A stretch of DNA of 6,793 nt from Deltaproteobacteria bacterium. Its GTDB lineage: Bacteria > Desulfobacterota > Desulfobacteria > Desulfobacterales > JAUVGT01. The stretch covers positions 1 to 6,793 of the forward strand of contig JAUVGT010000274.1 in assembly GCA_030593645.1 (NCBI GenBank). The letters run 5' to 3'. Positions 1 through 5,645 of this stretch are shown piece by piece (within the stretch, counting starts at the first letter, position 1; every line of letters starts with the position of its first letter). The notes beneath the pieces were generated by a model, which was given only the letters and a program-made list of their open reading frames with translations, did not search any database and was not told where the DNA came from. Position numbers and translations under genes: made by a program.

Positions 1-2
1 CA

Positions 3-323
3 ACAATAGTATTGCTATATCATAAACTCGGATTCAATGTTGAATCACATCCAATTATCATTCTTGTAATGCTTTATGTTCTTGCATTTCTAATGGTCAG
101 CAATATCAAGTATAACAGTTTCAAAAAGCCGGAATTATCTAAAAAGATGAATTTTCATGTTCTGGTTACAGCTATCCTGATACTGATATCTATCGCCGCT
201 CAACCGTCAATTGTGTTATTTTTATTGAGTTTTCTGTATGTCCTGTCAGGACCTGTCTCTGCAGTGTTTCGTTTAAAAAAGACAAGACAGGAAGTCACCA
301 AAACCCGCAATGTTGATACATAG
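3..323 (+). CDS. pssA: CDP-diacylglycerol--serine O-phosphatidyltransferase, C-terminal part (5' end outside window)
   Basis: This is the C-terminal 106 residues of a membrane protein. The frame is open to the left edge, so the real start lies outside the window and the TTG at 12 is not a start. PssA transfers a phosphatidyl group from CDP-diacylglycerol to L-serine at the inner membrane, giving phosphatidylserine, the precursor of phosphatidylethanolamine. The part seen has a hydrophobic segment containing YVLAFLMVSNIKYNSFKKPE, then two more hydrophobic stretches ending in FLYVLSGPV. The 'LMVSNIRYYSFK' and 'YVLSGPV' style motifs are typical of the PssA C-terminus. The catalytic CDP-alcohol phosphotransferase motif would be upstream and is not visible, so the call rests on the tail alone. 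The last residues are basic and polar, as expected for a cytoplasmic tail. leuB follows in the same direction after a repeat-filled gap. Confidence 0.82.
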   Translation, partial: TIVLLYHKLGFNVESHPIIILVMLYVLAFLMVSNIKYNSFKKPELSKKMNFHVLVTAILILISIAAQPSIVLFLLSFLYVLSGPVSAVFRLKKTRQEVTKTRNVDT

Positions 324-402
324 ATTGTTTTCTAAATAATCATGGTATAAATTCGATTTTTTTGCAATCGGTTCTCAAGACCGGAAGGATTTTTATTTAC
401 GT

Positions 403-546
403 GAAGTGGTTTCAAAGCTTCATTTCAGGATTTAGTTCAAGGCGGAGCGAATATTTCAACCGCAGGAATATGTAGCATATTTTGAGGATTGAAAAATTTG
501 CTCCAACACAGAAATCGAGCCTGAAAGGGAGTTTTGAAACCACTTC
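403..546. repeat. 144-bp imperfect palindromic intergenic element (family A)
   Basis: The pssA-leuB spacer is mostly one long imperfect palindrome. It begins GAAGTGGTTTCAAA (403-416) and ends with the exact reverse complement TTTGAAACCACTTC (533-546). Homology between the arms continues inward: TTTCAGG at 424-430 answers CCTGAAA at 520-526, and GGAGCGAATATTTCAA answers TTGAAAAATTTGCTCC. The centre is a 6-bp stem, AATATG/CATATT (467-472 with 476-481), around a 3-base loop. No reading frame fills it. It could fold as a cruciform or an RNA hairpin, and it resembles small non-autonomous or REP/MITE-like repeats. The isolated end at 2341-2356 matches its right end over 16 bases. Whether it has a function is unknown. 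Confidence 0.8.
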
Positions 547-580
547 TAAATTTAATGGATAAAAAGGGTTAAATAATTAA

Positions 581-1642
581 ATGGTGAAAGAATATAAGAT
601 AGCAGTTATTCCTGGAGATGGTACCGGACCTGAAGTTGTTAGGGAAGGAATTAAAGTACTTGAATCGGTTTCGAAAAAATATGGATTTAATCTCAATTTT
701 GTAAACTTTAATATCGGCGGAGGGCATTATAAAGCAACCGGTGAAATCCTTCCGGATGGAGTGCTCGAATCCCTGGCAGATCATGATGCCATATATCTGG
801 GTGCAATCGGACACCCCGATGTCAAACCCGGAATTTTAGAAAAAGGAATTCTTTTAAATCTTCGATTCCATTTTGACCAGTACATTAACCTAAGACCCAT
901 TAAGTTATATGAAGGCGTGGATACACCTTTAAAAGATAAGGGACCCGATGATATCGACTTTGCGGTGATTCGTGAGAACACTGAAGGTATTTATGCGGGT
1001 GCCGGTGGATGTCTTAAAAAGGGAACTCCAGATGAAGTGGCCGTTCAAGAATCGATCAATACTCGAAAAGGTGTTGAACGCTGTGTCAGGTATGCATTTG
1101 AATACTGCCGCAAAAGAAATAAAGCCAAAAAATTGACGCTTTGCGGAAAGACAAACGTTTTAACCTATGCGTTTGATCTCTGGGAGCGTACCTTTTATGA
1201 AATAGCAGAAGAATACCCGGATATTGAGACCGATTACGCGCATGTCGACGCGATCTGTATGTGGATGGTAAAAAATCCGGAATGGTTTGACGTCATTGTT
1301 ACGGATAACATGTTCGGTGATATTATCACGGACCTGGCCGCTATGATCCAGGGAGGCATGGGAATCGCCGCAGGCGGAAATATTAATCCGGAAGGTCTAT
1401 CTATGTTTGAACCGATTGGAGGTTCTGCGCCAAAATATACAGGCAAGAACATCATTAATCCAATCGCAGCGATACTGGCGGCACAGATTCTTCTTGATAC
1501 GATTGGAGAGCATAAAGCGTCAGACAGTGTAGAAAAATCGGTCATCAACGTTTTACGGGATAATATCAAAGATTCTGCCGCCGGGAAAATGGGCTATACA
1601 ACTGAAGAAGTGGGCGACCTTGTTGTAGAAAATATTGAGTAG
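581..1642 (+). CDS. leuB: 3-isopropylmalate dehydrogenase
   Basis: A 353-residue member of the isocitrate/isopropylmalate dehydrogenase family. LeuB oxidises and decarboxylates (2R,3S)-3-isopropylmalate with NAD+ to 2-ketoisocaproate, the third step of leucine synthesis, in the cytoplasm. Visible signatures are IPGDGTGPEV (10-19), the substrate helix ILLNLRF with R95, NLRP with R105, R131 in VIRENTEGIYAG, Y138, K190, D223, the Mg-binding D247 and D251 in DNMFGDIITD, and GSAP (281-284) in the NAD loop. The helix LEKGILLNLRFHFDQYINLR has the hydrophobic leucines expected for the isopropyl group and reads like actinobacterial LeuB rather than the E. coli/Thermus type. The ENTEGIY stretch is also seen in isocitrate, homoisocitrate and tartrate dehydrogenases, so a related 3-alkylmalate substrate is the main alternative. 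The ATG at 581 fits the family N-terminus; the purine-rich AAAAAGGG at 561-568 is distant for a ribosome site. The other leu genes are not in the window. Confidence 0.88.
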   Translation: MVKEYKIAVIPGDGTGPEVVREGIKVLESVSKKYGFNLNFVNFNIGGGHYKATGEILPDGVLESLADHDAIYLGAIGHPDVKPGILEKGILLNLRFHFDQYINLRPIKLYEGVDTPLKDKGPDDIDFAVIRENTEGIYAGAGGCLKKGTPDEVAVQESINTRKGVERCVRYAFEYCRKRNKAKKLTLCGKTNVLTYAFDLWERTFYEIAEEYPDIETDYAHVDAICMWMVKNPEWFDVIVTDNMFGDIITDLAAMIQGGMGIAAGGNINPEGLSMFEPIGGSAPKYTGKNIINPIAAILAAQILLDTIGEHKASDSVEKSVINVLRDNIKDSAAGKMGYTTEEVGDLVVENIE

Positions 1643-1682
1643 GTGCGGCTTGAAAGATCTATAAACGACTTCAAGAGGTAAT

Positions 1683-1841
1683 CATTGACGGTTTCGTAAA
1701 AAGTCCAACTTCTGCGTTGTGCCGCATTTTGCAATGATTCAACGTACGATAAGTACGCTTCATCATTACAAAATTTGCACGCCTTGAATTTGAACTTTTT
1801 ACGAAACCGTCACATTCGGACTTTTTACGAAACCGTCAATG
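1683..1841. repeat. Palindromic intergenic element with 24-bp perfect outer inverted repeats and a third terminus (family B)
   Basis: The leuB-greA spacer holds an element bounded by perfect 24-bp inverted repeats at 1683-1706 and 1818-1841, carrying the sequence TGACGGTTTCGTAAAAAGTC. A second copy of the right terminus, ACTTTTTACGAAACCGTCA, lies inside at 1794-1812 and is a perfect 19-bp direct repeat of 1820-1838. The minimal element is therefore 1686-1812 (127 bp), with an extra right end added. The interior is an imperfect whole-length palindrome centred on CGTAC-GATAA-GTACG (1743-1757). No reading frame fills it. The termini resemble repeats I remember from Desulfobacterota intergenic regions, but no search was done. 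The element ends only 12 bases before the greA ribosome site, so an RNA hairpin here could affect greA expression. Confidence 0.85.
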
Positions 1842-1853
1842 TTGTTTTTGAAT

Positions 1854-1860
1854 AAAGGAG
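1854..1860 (+). promoter_or_regulatory. Ribosome binding site of greA
   Basis: AAAGGAG sits ten bases before the GTG at 1871. It is a strong Shine-Dalgarno match and supports the GTG as the greA start. No ATG lies in the right frame at the family-typical N-terminus. Confidence 0.75.
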
Positions 1861-1870
1861 TGATAGTAGA

Positions 1871-2338
1871 GTGGATCGAATACCGATTACAAAGAAAGGT
1901 TATGAAAAGCAGAAAAAAGAACTTGAGAGACTGAAAAAAATTGAGCGCCCACAGAATATCCAGGCGATCGAAGAGGCTCGGGCTCATGGAGATCTTTCAG
2001 AGAACGCGGAATATGCCGCGGCAAAAGATCGGCAGAGTTTTCTGGAAGGACGGATTGCCGAACTGGTATTTAAACAGGCAAATGCCGATATTATTGATCC
2101 GGATAAGTTACCCAAGGATAAGGCCACATTTGGCAGCAGGGTAATACTAGAGAATATTGACACGGGAGACGATGTGGAATACCAACTTGTCGGACCTGAT
2201 GAATCTGATATCGGAAAAGGGCGAATTTCCGTATCATCACCCCTTGGAAAGGCCATCATCGGCAAAAAACCCGGTGACGAGCTAACATTAAACGTCCCGG
2301 CCGGAAAAAGAAGCTATGAACTGGTTGAAATTCTTTAA
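1871..2338 (+). CDS. greA: Transcription elongation factor GreA
   Basis: A 155-residue protein, the usual GreA length. GreA enters the RNA polymerase secondary channel and stimulates cleavage of the backtracked RNA 3' end so that stalled complexes resume. The N-terminal coiled coil spans roughly residues 8-75. Its tip, ARAHGDLSENAEYAAAKDRQ, carries D41 and E44, the acidic pair that helps hold the catalytic Mg2+. The C-terminal FKBP-like domain follows, with the family motif SSPLGKAIIGKKPGDE (122-137) and a terminal YELVEI. The start is GTG, supported by AAAGGAG upstream. A palindromic repeat lies directly upstream and an intrinsic terminator downstream, so greA may be a single-gene unit or may receive read-through from leuB. 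I could not identify a convincing promoter in the repeat-filled spacer. Confidence 0.97.
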   Translation: MDRIPITKKGYEKQKKELERLKKIERPQNIQAIEEARAHGDLSENAEYAAAKDRQSFLEGRIAELVFKQANADIIDPDKLPKDKATFGSRVILENIDTGDDVEYQLVGPDESDIGKGRISVSSPLGKAIIGKKPGDELTLNVPAGKRSYELVEIL

Positions 2339-2340
2339 AA

Positions 2341-2356
2341 TTTGAAACCACTTCTA
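2341..2356. repeat. Isolated right end of family A repeat
   Basis: TTTGAAACCACTTCTA is identical over 16 bases to 533-548, the right end of the 403-546 element plus two flanking bases. It begins two bases after the greA stop codon. The rest of the element is absent, so this is a solo end or a remnant. Confidence 0.7.
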
Positions 2357-2366
2357 TAAAGAATAC

Positions 2367-2395
2367 AGGAGAAGGCTGCTATGCCTGCTCTTTTT
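2367..2395 (+). terminator. Intrinsic terminator after greA
   Basis: GAGAAGGC (2369-2376) pairs with GCCTGCTC (2383-2390) around a 6-base loop, with one A/G mismatch. The stem can extend by a G-U and an A-U pair into the T run. TTTTT follows at 2391-2395. The stem, loop and T tract are right for Rho-independent termination of greA transcripts before rpoZ. The mismatch makes its strength uncertain. Confidence 0.6.
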
Positions 2396-2397
2396 AA

Positions 2398-2416
2398 ACT
2401 TTTTACGAAACCATCA
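2398..2416. repeat. Isolated end of family B repeat
   Basis: ACTTTTTACGAAACCATCA matches the family B terminus (1794-1812 and 1820-1838) with a single change, G to A at 2413. No partner end or core lies nearby. It follows the greA terminator T tract directly and is a degenerate solo end. Confidence 0.7.
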
Positions 2417-2436
2417 AAAAAATGGAACATAAAATT

Positions 2437-2444
2437 ACGGAGGT
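2437..2444 (+). promoter_or_regulatory. Ribosome binding site of rpoZ
   Basis: ACGGAGGT lies six bases before the GTG at 2451. This near-consensus Shine-Dalgarno fixes GTG as the rpoZ start, which gives the family-typical N-terminus MARITVEDCL. Confidence 0.75.
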
Positions 2445-2450
2445 AAAACA

Positions 2451-2762
2451 GTGGCACGTATTACAGTCGAAGATTGCTTAAATAAAGTGGAAAATCGATT
2501 TTTACTGGTAAACATGGTTGCAAAGCGTGTGAGGCAGATTAGAGAAGGTTCAGAATACCTGGTAAACTCACCCAAAAATGAAGATATTGTGGTTTCCCTT
2601 CGCGAAATCGCAGCCGGTAAAATTATTCTGAAAACTGAAAATGATAATGAGAATATTGAAATTGAGGAACAGCAAGAAGAATTGCCGGAGCCAGAGGATA
2701 ACGCCGCAGAAGTAGAAGATACTGAAGAACCGGAAAAAGACGAAGTGACAGAAAAGGAATAG
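2451..2762 (+). CDS. rpoZ: DNA-directed RNA polymerase omega subunit
   Basis: A 103-residue omega subunit. Omega binds the beta' C-terminal region and helps core RNA polymerase assembly; in E. coli it also forms part of a ppGpp site. The conserved fold is residues 1-62: MARITVEDCL, NRFLLVNMVAKRVRQI (15-30), then the helix DIVVSLREIAAGKI (45-58). The rest (63-103) is a low-complexity acidic tail in which 21 of 41 residues are Glu or Asp. Omega is often about 70-90 residues, so the tail makes this protein somewhat long. A strong ribosome site precedes the GTG start. ttcA follows after 53 bases and folE2 after that, all in the same direction, suggesting one transcript that begins after the greA terminator. 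Any promoter would lie in 2396-2436, but no clear -35/-10 pair is visible there. Confidence 0.95.
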   Translation: MARITVEDCLNKVENRFLLVNMVAKRVRQIREGSEYLVNSPKNEDIVVSLREIAAGKIILKTENDNENIEIEEQQEELPEPEDNAAEVEDTEEPEKDEVTEKE

Positions 2763-2815
2763 ATTGTTTGAACAGACTCATCCATGACCTCGAACCTTTT
2801 AATTGAAACCAGAAA

Positions 2816-3556
2816 GTGATGCGCCGTTGCCTATCAAAAACTTACACGTATAAGGTGTTAAAACGATTTGCAGGCAAAGCCCTGCATAAATATAATATGA
2901 TTCAAGACGGGGACAGGGTCCTCGTGGGATTATCCGGCGGGAAAGATAGTCTGACACTGATGTGGTTACTCAATGAAAGACTTTCAAGGATTCCCATCAA
3001 ATATGAATTGTTTCCAGTATATATTGATCCCGGGTTTGAGAATGGTTTCAGGGACGAACTTGAAGAATACTGTAAAAATAGTGGTTATGATTTAAAAACC
3101 GAACTTACTGATTATGGCCTTCGGAGTCACAGTTCTGAAAACCGTGAAAATCCTTGTTTTTTGTGTTCCATGTTACGTCGAAAGCGTCTTTTTGAACTCG
3201 CGGATTCACTCGGCTGCAGCAAATTGGCATTGGGGCATCACAAGGATGATATTATTGAAACTCTTTTTTTAAATATTTTCTATTCCGGTGAAATCAGTGC
3301 TATGTCTCCGAGTCAAACATTTTTCAAAAACAGGTTTACGGTTATCAGGCCTCTATCATTTTTAGATGAAGAAACAATCATACGTTTTAGCGCTGAACAG
3401 AATTTTCCTGAATTTATTAATCCGTGTCCAAGCTCCAGGATATCAAAACGGCAGGAGATTAAAGATATGCTGAACGGGCTTTATAAAAAGAACCGTAAAA
3501 TTAAAGGAAATATTTTCAGAGCAATGCAGCATGTAAACAAAGAATACCTTCTGTAA
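2816..3556 (+). CDS. ttcA: tRNA 2-thiocytidine synthetase TtcA family protein
   Basis: A 246-residue ATP-dependent tRNA thiolase. In characterised relatives TtcA uses ATP and a [4Fe-4S] cluster to make 2-thiocytidine at tRNA position 32. The PP-loop SGGKDS is at 40-45, after the family-like DGDRVLVGL. The CxxC pair is C114 and C117 (NPCFLCSMLRR), GHHKDDIIETLFLN begins at 140, and VIRPL is at 176-180. A third cysteine, C204 (INPCPSS), completes a plausible three-cysteine cluster site. The end AMQHVNKEYL mirrors E. coli TtcA AMQNVVPSHL. It is shorter than E. coli TtcA (about 311 residues), with short termini. The start is uncertain: GTG at 2816 and ATG at 2819 are adjacent, and no strong ribosome site precedes either. 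It lies between rpoZ and folE2, with folE2 nine bases downstream. A TtcA-like thiolase of other specificity is the alternative. Confidence 0.88.
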   Translation: MMRRCLSKTYTYKVLKRFAGKALHKYNMIQDGDRVLVGLSGGKDSLTLMWLLNERLSRIPIKYELFPVYIDPGFENGFRDELEEYCKNSGYDLKTELTDYGLRSHSSENRENPCFLCSMLRRKRLFELADSLGCSKLALGHHKDDIIETLFLNIFYSGEISAMSPSQTFFKNRFTVIRPLSFLDEETIIRFSAEQNFPEFINPCPSSRISKRQEIKDMLNGLYKKNRKIKGNIFRAMQHVNKEYLL

Positions 3557-3565
3557 TACATCTGA

Positions 3566-4351
3566 ATGGTTAAAAAAATCATGAAAGATATACAAAATGA
3601 GCGTGATTATCGTAATATCCCGATCGATAAGGTCGGAATAAAAAACCTTCGTTATCCGATTACTGTATTGGATCGAAAGAATGGTTTTCAGCACACGGTT
3701 GCATCCATCAATATGTATGTAGACTTGCCTCATAACGATAAAGGTACACACATGAGCAGGTTTGTGGAAATCCTTCATCTTTTTCGGCCTGAAGTTTCCC
3801 TTAAGAAAATAGGTGACGTTCTTGGACAAATGAAATCGCATCTGAATGCGGCTTCTTCCCATATCGAAGTCACATTTCCGTACTTTATCGAAAAAACGGC
3901 TCCTGTCAGTCATTCTCTGGGACTTATGGACTATTCATGCAAATTTGAAGGATCGAGTGACCATGAAGACAGGGTAGATCTTGTATCTGAAGTAATCGTA
4001 CCCATCTCTTCAGTTTGCCCCTGCTCAAAGGAAATCAGTGAGTGCGGTGCCCACAATCAACGCGGAAAAGTAACTGTCAGGACTCGATTCAAAAAATTCA
4101 TATGGATGGAAGATATGATAGAACTTGTTGAAAAAGCAGCTTCGTGTGATGTGTATTCTGTATTGAAAAGGGTGGATGAAAAATATGTAACCGAAAAAGG
4201 ATTTTCAAACCCGAAATTTGTTGAAGATATTGTTCGCGATGTGGCAAAAAAATTAAAAGAAGACGATAATATTACATGGTTTTCAGTCAGCGCTGAAAAC
4301 TTTGAATCCATTCATAATCACAGTGCTTATGCGCAAATAACCAGTGAGTAG
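3566..4351 (+). CDS. folE2: GTP cyclohydrolase FolE2 (type IB)
   Basis: A 261-residue GTP cyclohydrolase of the FolE2/MptA type. It converts GTP to 7,8-dihydroneopterin triphosphate, the entry to tetrahydrofolate and to the 7-deazapurine (queuosine) pathway. Family features are DIQNERDYRNIPIDKVGIK near the N-terminus, GTHMSRFVE (60-68), the C151-P-C153-SKEIS motif with its conserved cysteine, GAHNQRG (161-167, H163), and the C-terminal NFESIHNHSAYA with E247, H250 and H252. Unlike zinc-dependent FolE, FolE2 enzymes work with other metals and often serve when zinc is scarce; no zinc-regulator operator is recognisable here. The ATG at 3581 would give the more typical N-terminus (M-K-D-I-Q-N), five residues shorter; neither start has a clear ribosome site. 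It follows ttcA by nine bases, so the two are probably cotranscribed and perhaps translationally coupled. Confidence 0.95.
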   Translation: MVKKIMKDIQNERDYRNIPIDKVGIKNLRYPITVLDRKNGFQHTVASINMYVDLPHNDKGTHMSRFVEILHLFRPEVSLKKIGDVLGQMKSHLNAASSHIEVTFPYFIEKTAPVSHSLGLMDYSCKFEGSSDHEDRVDLVSEVIVPISSVCPCSKEISECGAHNQRGKVTVRTRFKKFIWMEDMIELVEKAASCDVYSVLKRVDEKYVTEKGFSNPKFVEDIVRDVAKKLKEDDNITWFSVSAENFESIHNHSAYAQITSE

Positions 4352-4360
4352 ATCTCACTG
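4342..4360. terminator. Small hairpin spanning both convergent stop codons
   Basis: CAGTGAG (4342-4348) and CTCACTG (4354-4360) form a perfect 7-bp inverted repeat with loop TAGAT. The stem contains the last folE2 codons, the loop holds the folE2 stop, and the opposite arm holds the dacB-like stop on the other strand. It may act as a bidirectional terminator or RNA 3'-end stabiliser. There is no T tract on either side, so this is tentative. Confidence 0.35.
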
Positions 4361-5572
4361 AACCATCTTAAGAAGAAATTTCATAATGCTTTCCGCCGAT
4401 TTTCCTGGAGTATTGATTAATATTACAAATCGATTGAGCCTGCCTTTTTTATCCATTATATAACCTGCCCGGGTGCTTATACCCCTCAATGTGCCGGTTT
4501 TATATAGCGCTCTACCTTCGCGTTTTAACAAAGAATGATAGGGCTTAAAGGCATTAAGGACAACCAAAAGCTCATGGGCGGATATTCTGTTGGACCTGGA
4601 AATCCCGGAACCTTCAACCACATGGATGTTTGTAAGGTCAAGATTTTTACTTGCGAATAGTCTTAAAGCATCGACTCCCTTGTTTAGATTGCACGGCGAA
4701 CCGTAAATTTTTCCACCCATTGCCAACAAAACCTGATTGGTCATATAGTTGTTTGAAAATTCAAGTATTTTTGCAACCAGTGTATCAAGTGAAGAACTTG
4801 AAAAATATGTATAAATGAGTGTGTCGCTTTTTTTAACCCTCCCAATTTTGATTCTTCCATTGATTTGAATATCATTTTTTTCCAGAAAATATTTGAAAAG
4901 ATTTCCAGCATATAACGTGCATTCATTTTTTTTTTGGGTCAATACGATTCTGCCTTTATCAATGCCTGTTCTTTTGATTCTTTTTAAAGCAAAATCCAAT
5001 AGGGGAGTTTGATTTTCAGCACTTTGATAGTTGCCGTTTACTTTTATGAAATTGACAGTGTTGAAATTGACACACAACGCTCCGTTTGGCGCGTCATAGG
5101 GTTCAGTGCTCGATGATATACCCGGTATAATCAGCGATTGTTCAAAATAAGAATCATCAAGTATAATATGGTTTATTTTTGAAATAGTTTTAGACAATGC
5201 ATTTGCTATATCCGGTAATTCCTCGGAAATAAGTAATGGATCTCCATAACCTTTTATTTTTAGATTGTTATTATCCAGATAAAATTCTGTTTTAAACTTA
5301 AAATCCTTCCCAAGATAATGCAAAGACGAAAGTGTGGTCAATATTTTCAGGGTTGATGCCGGCACAAGCATGTTATCTTTGTTCTTAGAGAAAATGATCT
5401 TCCCATTGGGATCAGCTAAGAGTACCGCATCCATAGGCCCGAGATTCTTTTTTAAATCCTGTACTAACTGTGCAGCACCACTATCGGCCTGGCATAAGGC
5501 CGGAAGCCGGAAGGTGATTAACAGTATTGCCAGGGCGATTTGGCCAAAAGATAGCAAGCGTTTTAAATCCAT
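4355..5572 (-). CDS. dacB: D-alanyl-D-alanine carboxypeptidase/endopeptidase, PBP4 (peptidase S13) type
   Basis: A 405-residue exported penicillin-binding protein. The family removes the terminal D-Ala from peptidoglycan stem peptides and/or cuts D-Ala-meso-DAP cross-links in the periplasm. Residues 1-29 look like a Sec signal peptide: basic MDLKRLL, a hydrophobic stretch, and likely cleavage near LCQA-D. The three active-site motifs are present in order: S73-T-L-K76 (PASTLK), S273-N-N275 (FSNNYMTNQ) and K358-T-G360 (YKTGTLRG). The 200-residue gap between the first two is the inserted-domain hallmark of PBP4/S13 and differs from PBP5-type enzymes. GYGDP (108-112) and the GSGISRSNRIS stretch (321-331) are also family-typical. 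It is shorter than E. coli DacB (477). C27 lies near the signal end but lacks a proper lipobox. It is convergent with folE2, three bases between stop codons, and divergent from the last gene. Confidence 0.9.
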   Translation of the reverse strand: MDLKRLLSFGQIALAILLITFRLPALCQADSGAAQLVQDLKKNLGPMDAVLLADPNGKIIFSKNKDNMLVPASTLKILTTLSSLHYLGKDFKFKTEFYLDNNNLKIKGYGDPLLISEELPDIANALSKTISKINHIILDDSYFEQSLIIPGISSSTEPYDAPNGALCVNFNTVNFIKVNGNYQSAENQTPLLDFALKRIKRTGIDKGRIVLTQKKNECTLYAGNLFKYFLEKNDIQINGRIKIGRVKKSDTLIYTYFSSSSLDTLVAKILEFSNNYMTNQVLLAMGGKIYGSPCNLNKGVDALRLFASKNLDLTNIHVVEGSGISRSNRISAHELLVVLNAFKPYHSLLKREGRALYKTGTLRGISTRAGYIMDKKGRLNRFVILINTPGKSAESIMKFLLKMVQ

Positions 5573-5591
5573 TTACATTAACCGGTAATTT

Positions 5592-5604
5592 TTAGAAGTG
5601 ATTA
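5592..5604. repeat. 13-base direct repeat, copy 1 (family A end-like)
   Basis: TTAGAAGTGATTA matches TTAGAAGTGGTTA at 5836-5848 in 12 of 13 bases and resembles the family A repeat end (TAGAAGTGGTTTCAAA read outward). It overlaps the minus-strand TATAAT box. It is either a repeat remnant or a protein-binding site. Confidence 0.35.
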
Positions 5605-5606
5605 TA
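5601..5606 (-). promoter_or_regulatory. Candidate -10 box for the dacB-like gene
   Basis: Read on the minus strand this is a perfect TATAAT, 28 bases upstream of the ATG. At 16-18 bases spacing there is no good -35 match (TCGTAG-like), so it may be activator-dependent or a chance match in AT-rich DNA. Confidence 0.35.
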
Positions 5607-5645
5607 AAATAAGACAATTTTCCCTACGATAAGATGATTACATTC

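Noticed and set aside
12..323. TTG at 12 as a start giving a complete 103-residue protein
   Set aside because: The frame is open to the left edge and the sequence is the C-terminal part of PssA; the start is outside the window.
366..394. Hairpin CGGTT/GACCG followed by TTTTT as a pssA terminator
   Set aside because: The stem is only four Watson-Crick pairs plus wobbles, and the T run begins six bases after it; too weak to annotate.
1234..1569. 111-codon open frame on the minus strand inside leuB
   Set aside because: It is a shadow of conserved leuB sequence, with no ribosome site and no recognisable domain.
1650..1678. CTTGAA/TTCAAG inverted repeat just after leuB as a terminator
   Set aside because: A six-pair AT-rich stem with a long loop and no T tract.
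1683..1841. CRISPR-like array from the three TTTTTACGAAACCGTCA copies
   Set aside because: Copies are in both orientations, with spacers of unequal length; this is an inverted-repeat element, not an array.
2803..2811. TTGAAACCA before ttcA as another repeat end
   Set aside because: Only nine bases match family A and the following bases diverge; within chance for this composition.
3443..3913. 156-codon open frame on the minus strand
   Set aside because: It lies antisense across the ttcA end and folE2, both well supported by family motifs; its translation shows no recognisable domain.
5480..5500. Lipoprotein signal (C27) in the dacB-like protein
   Set aside because: Residues before the cysteine (PAL-C) lack the small residue required at -1 in a lipobox; a normal signal peptide cleavage fits better.
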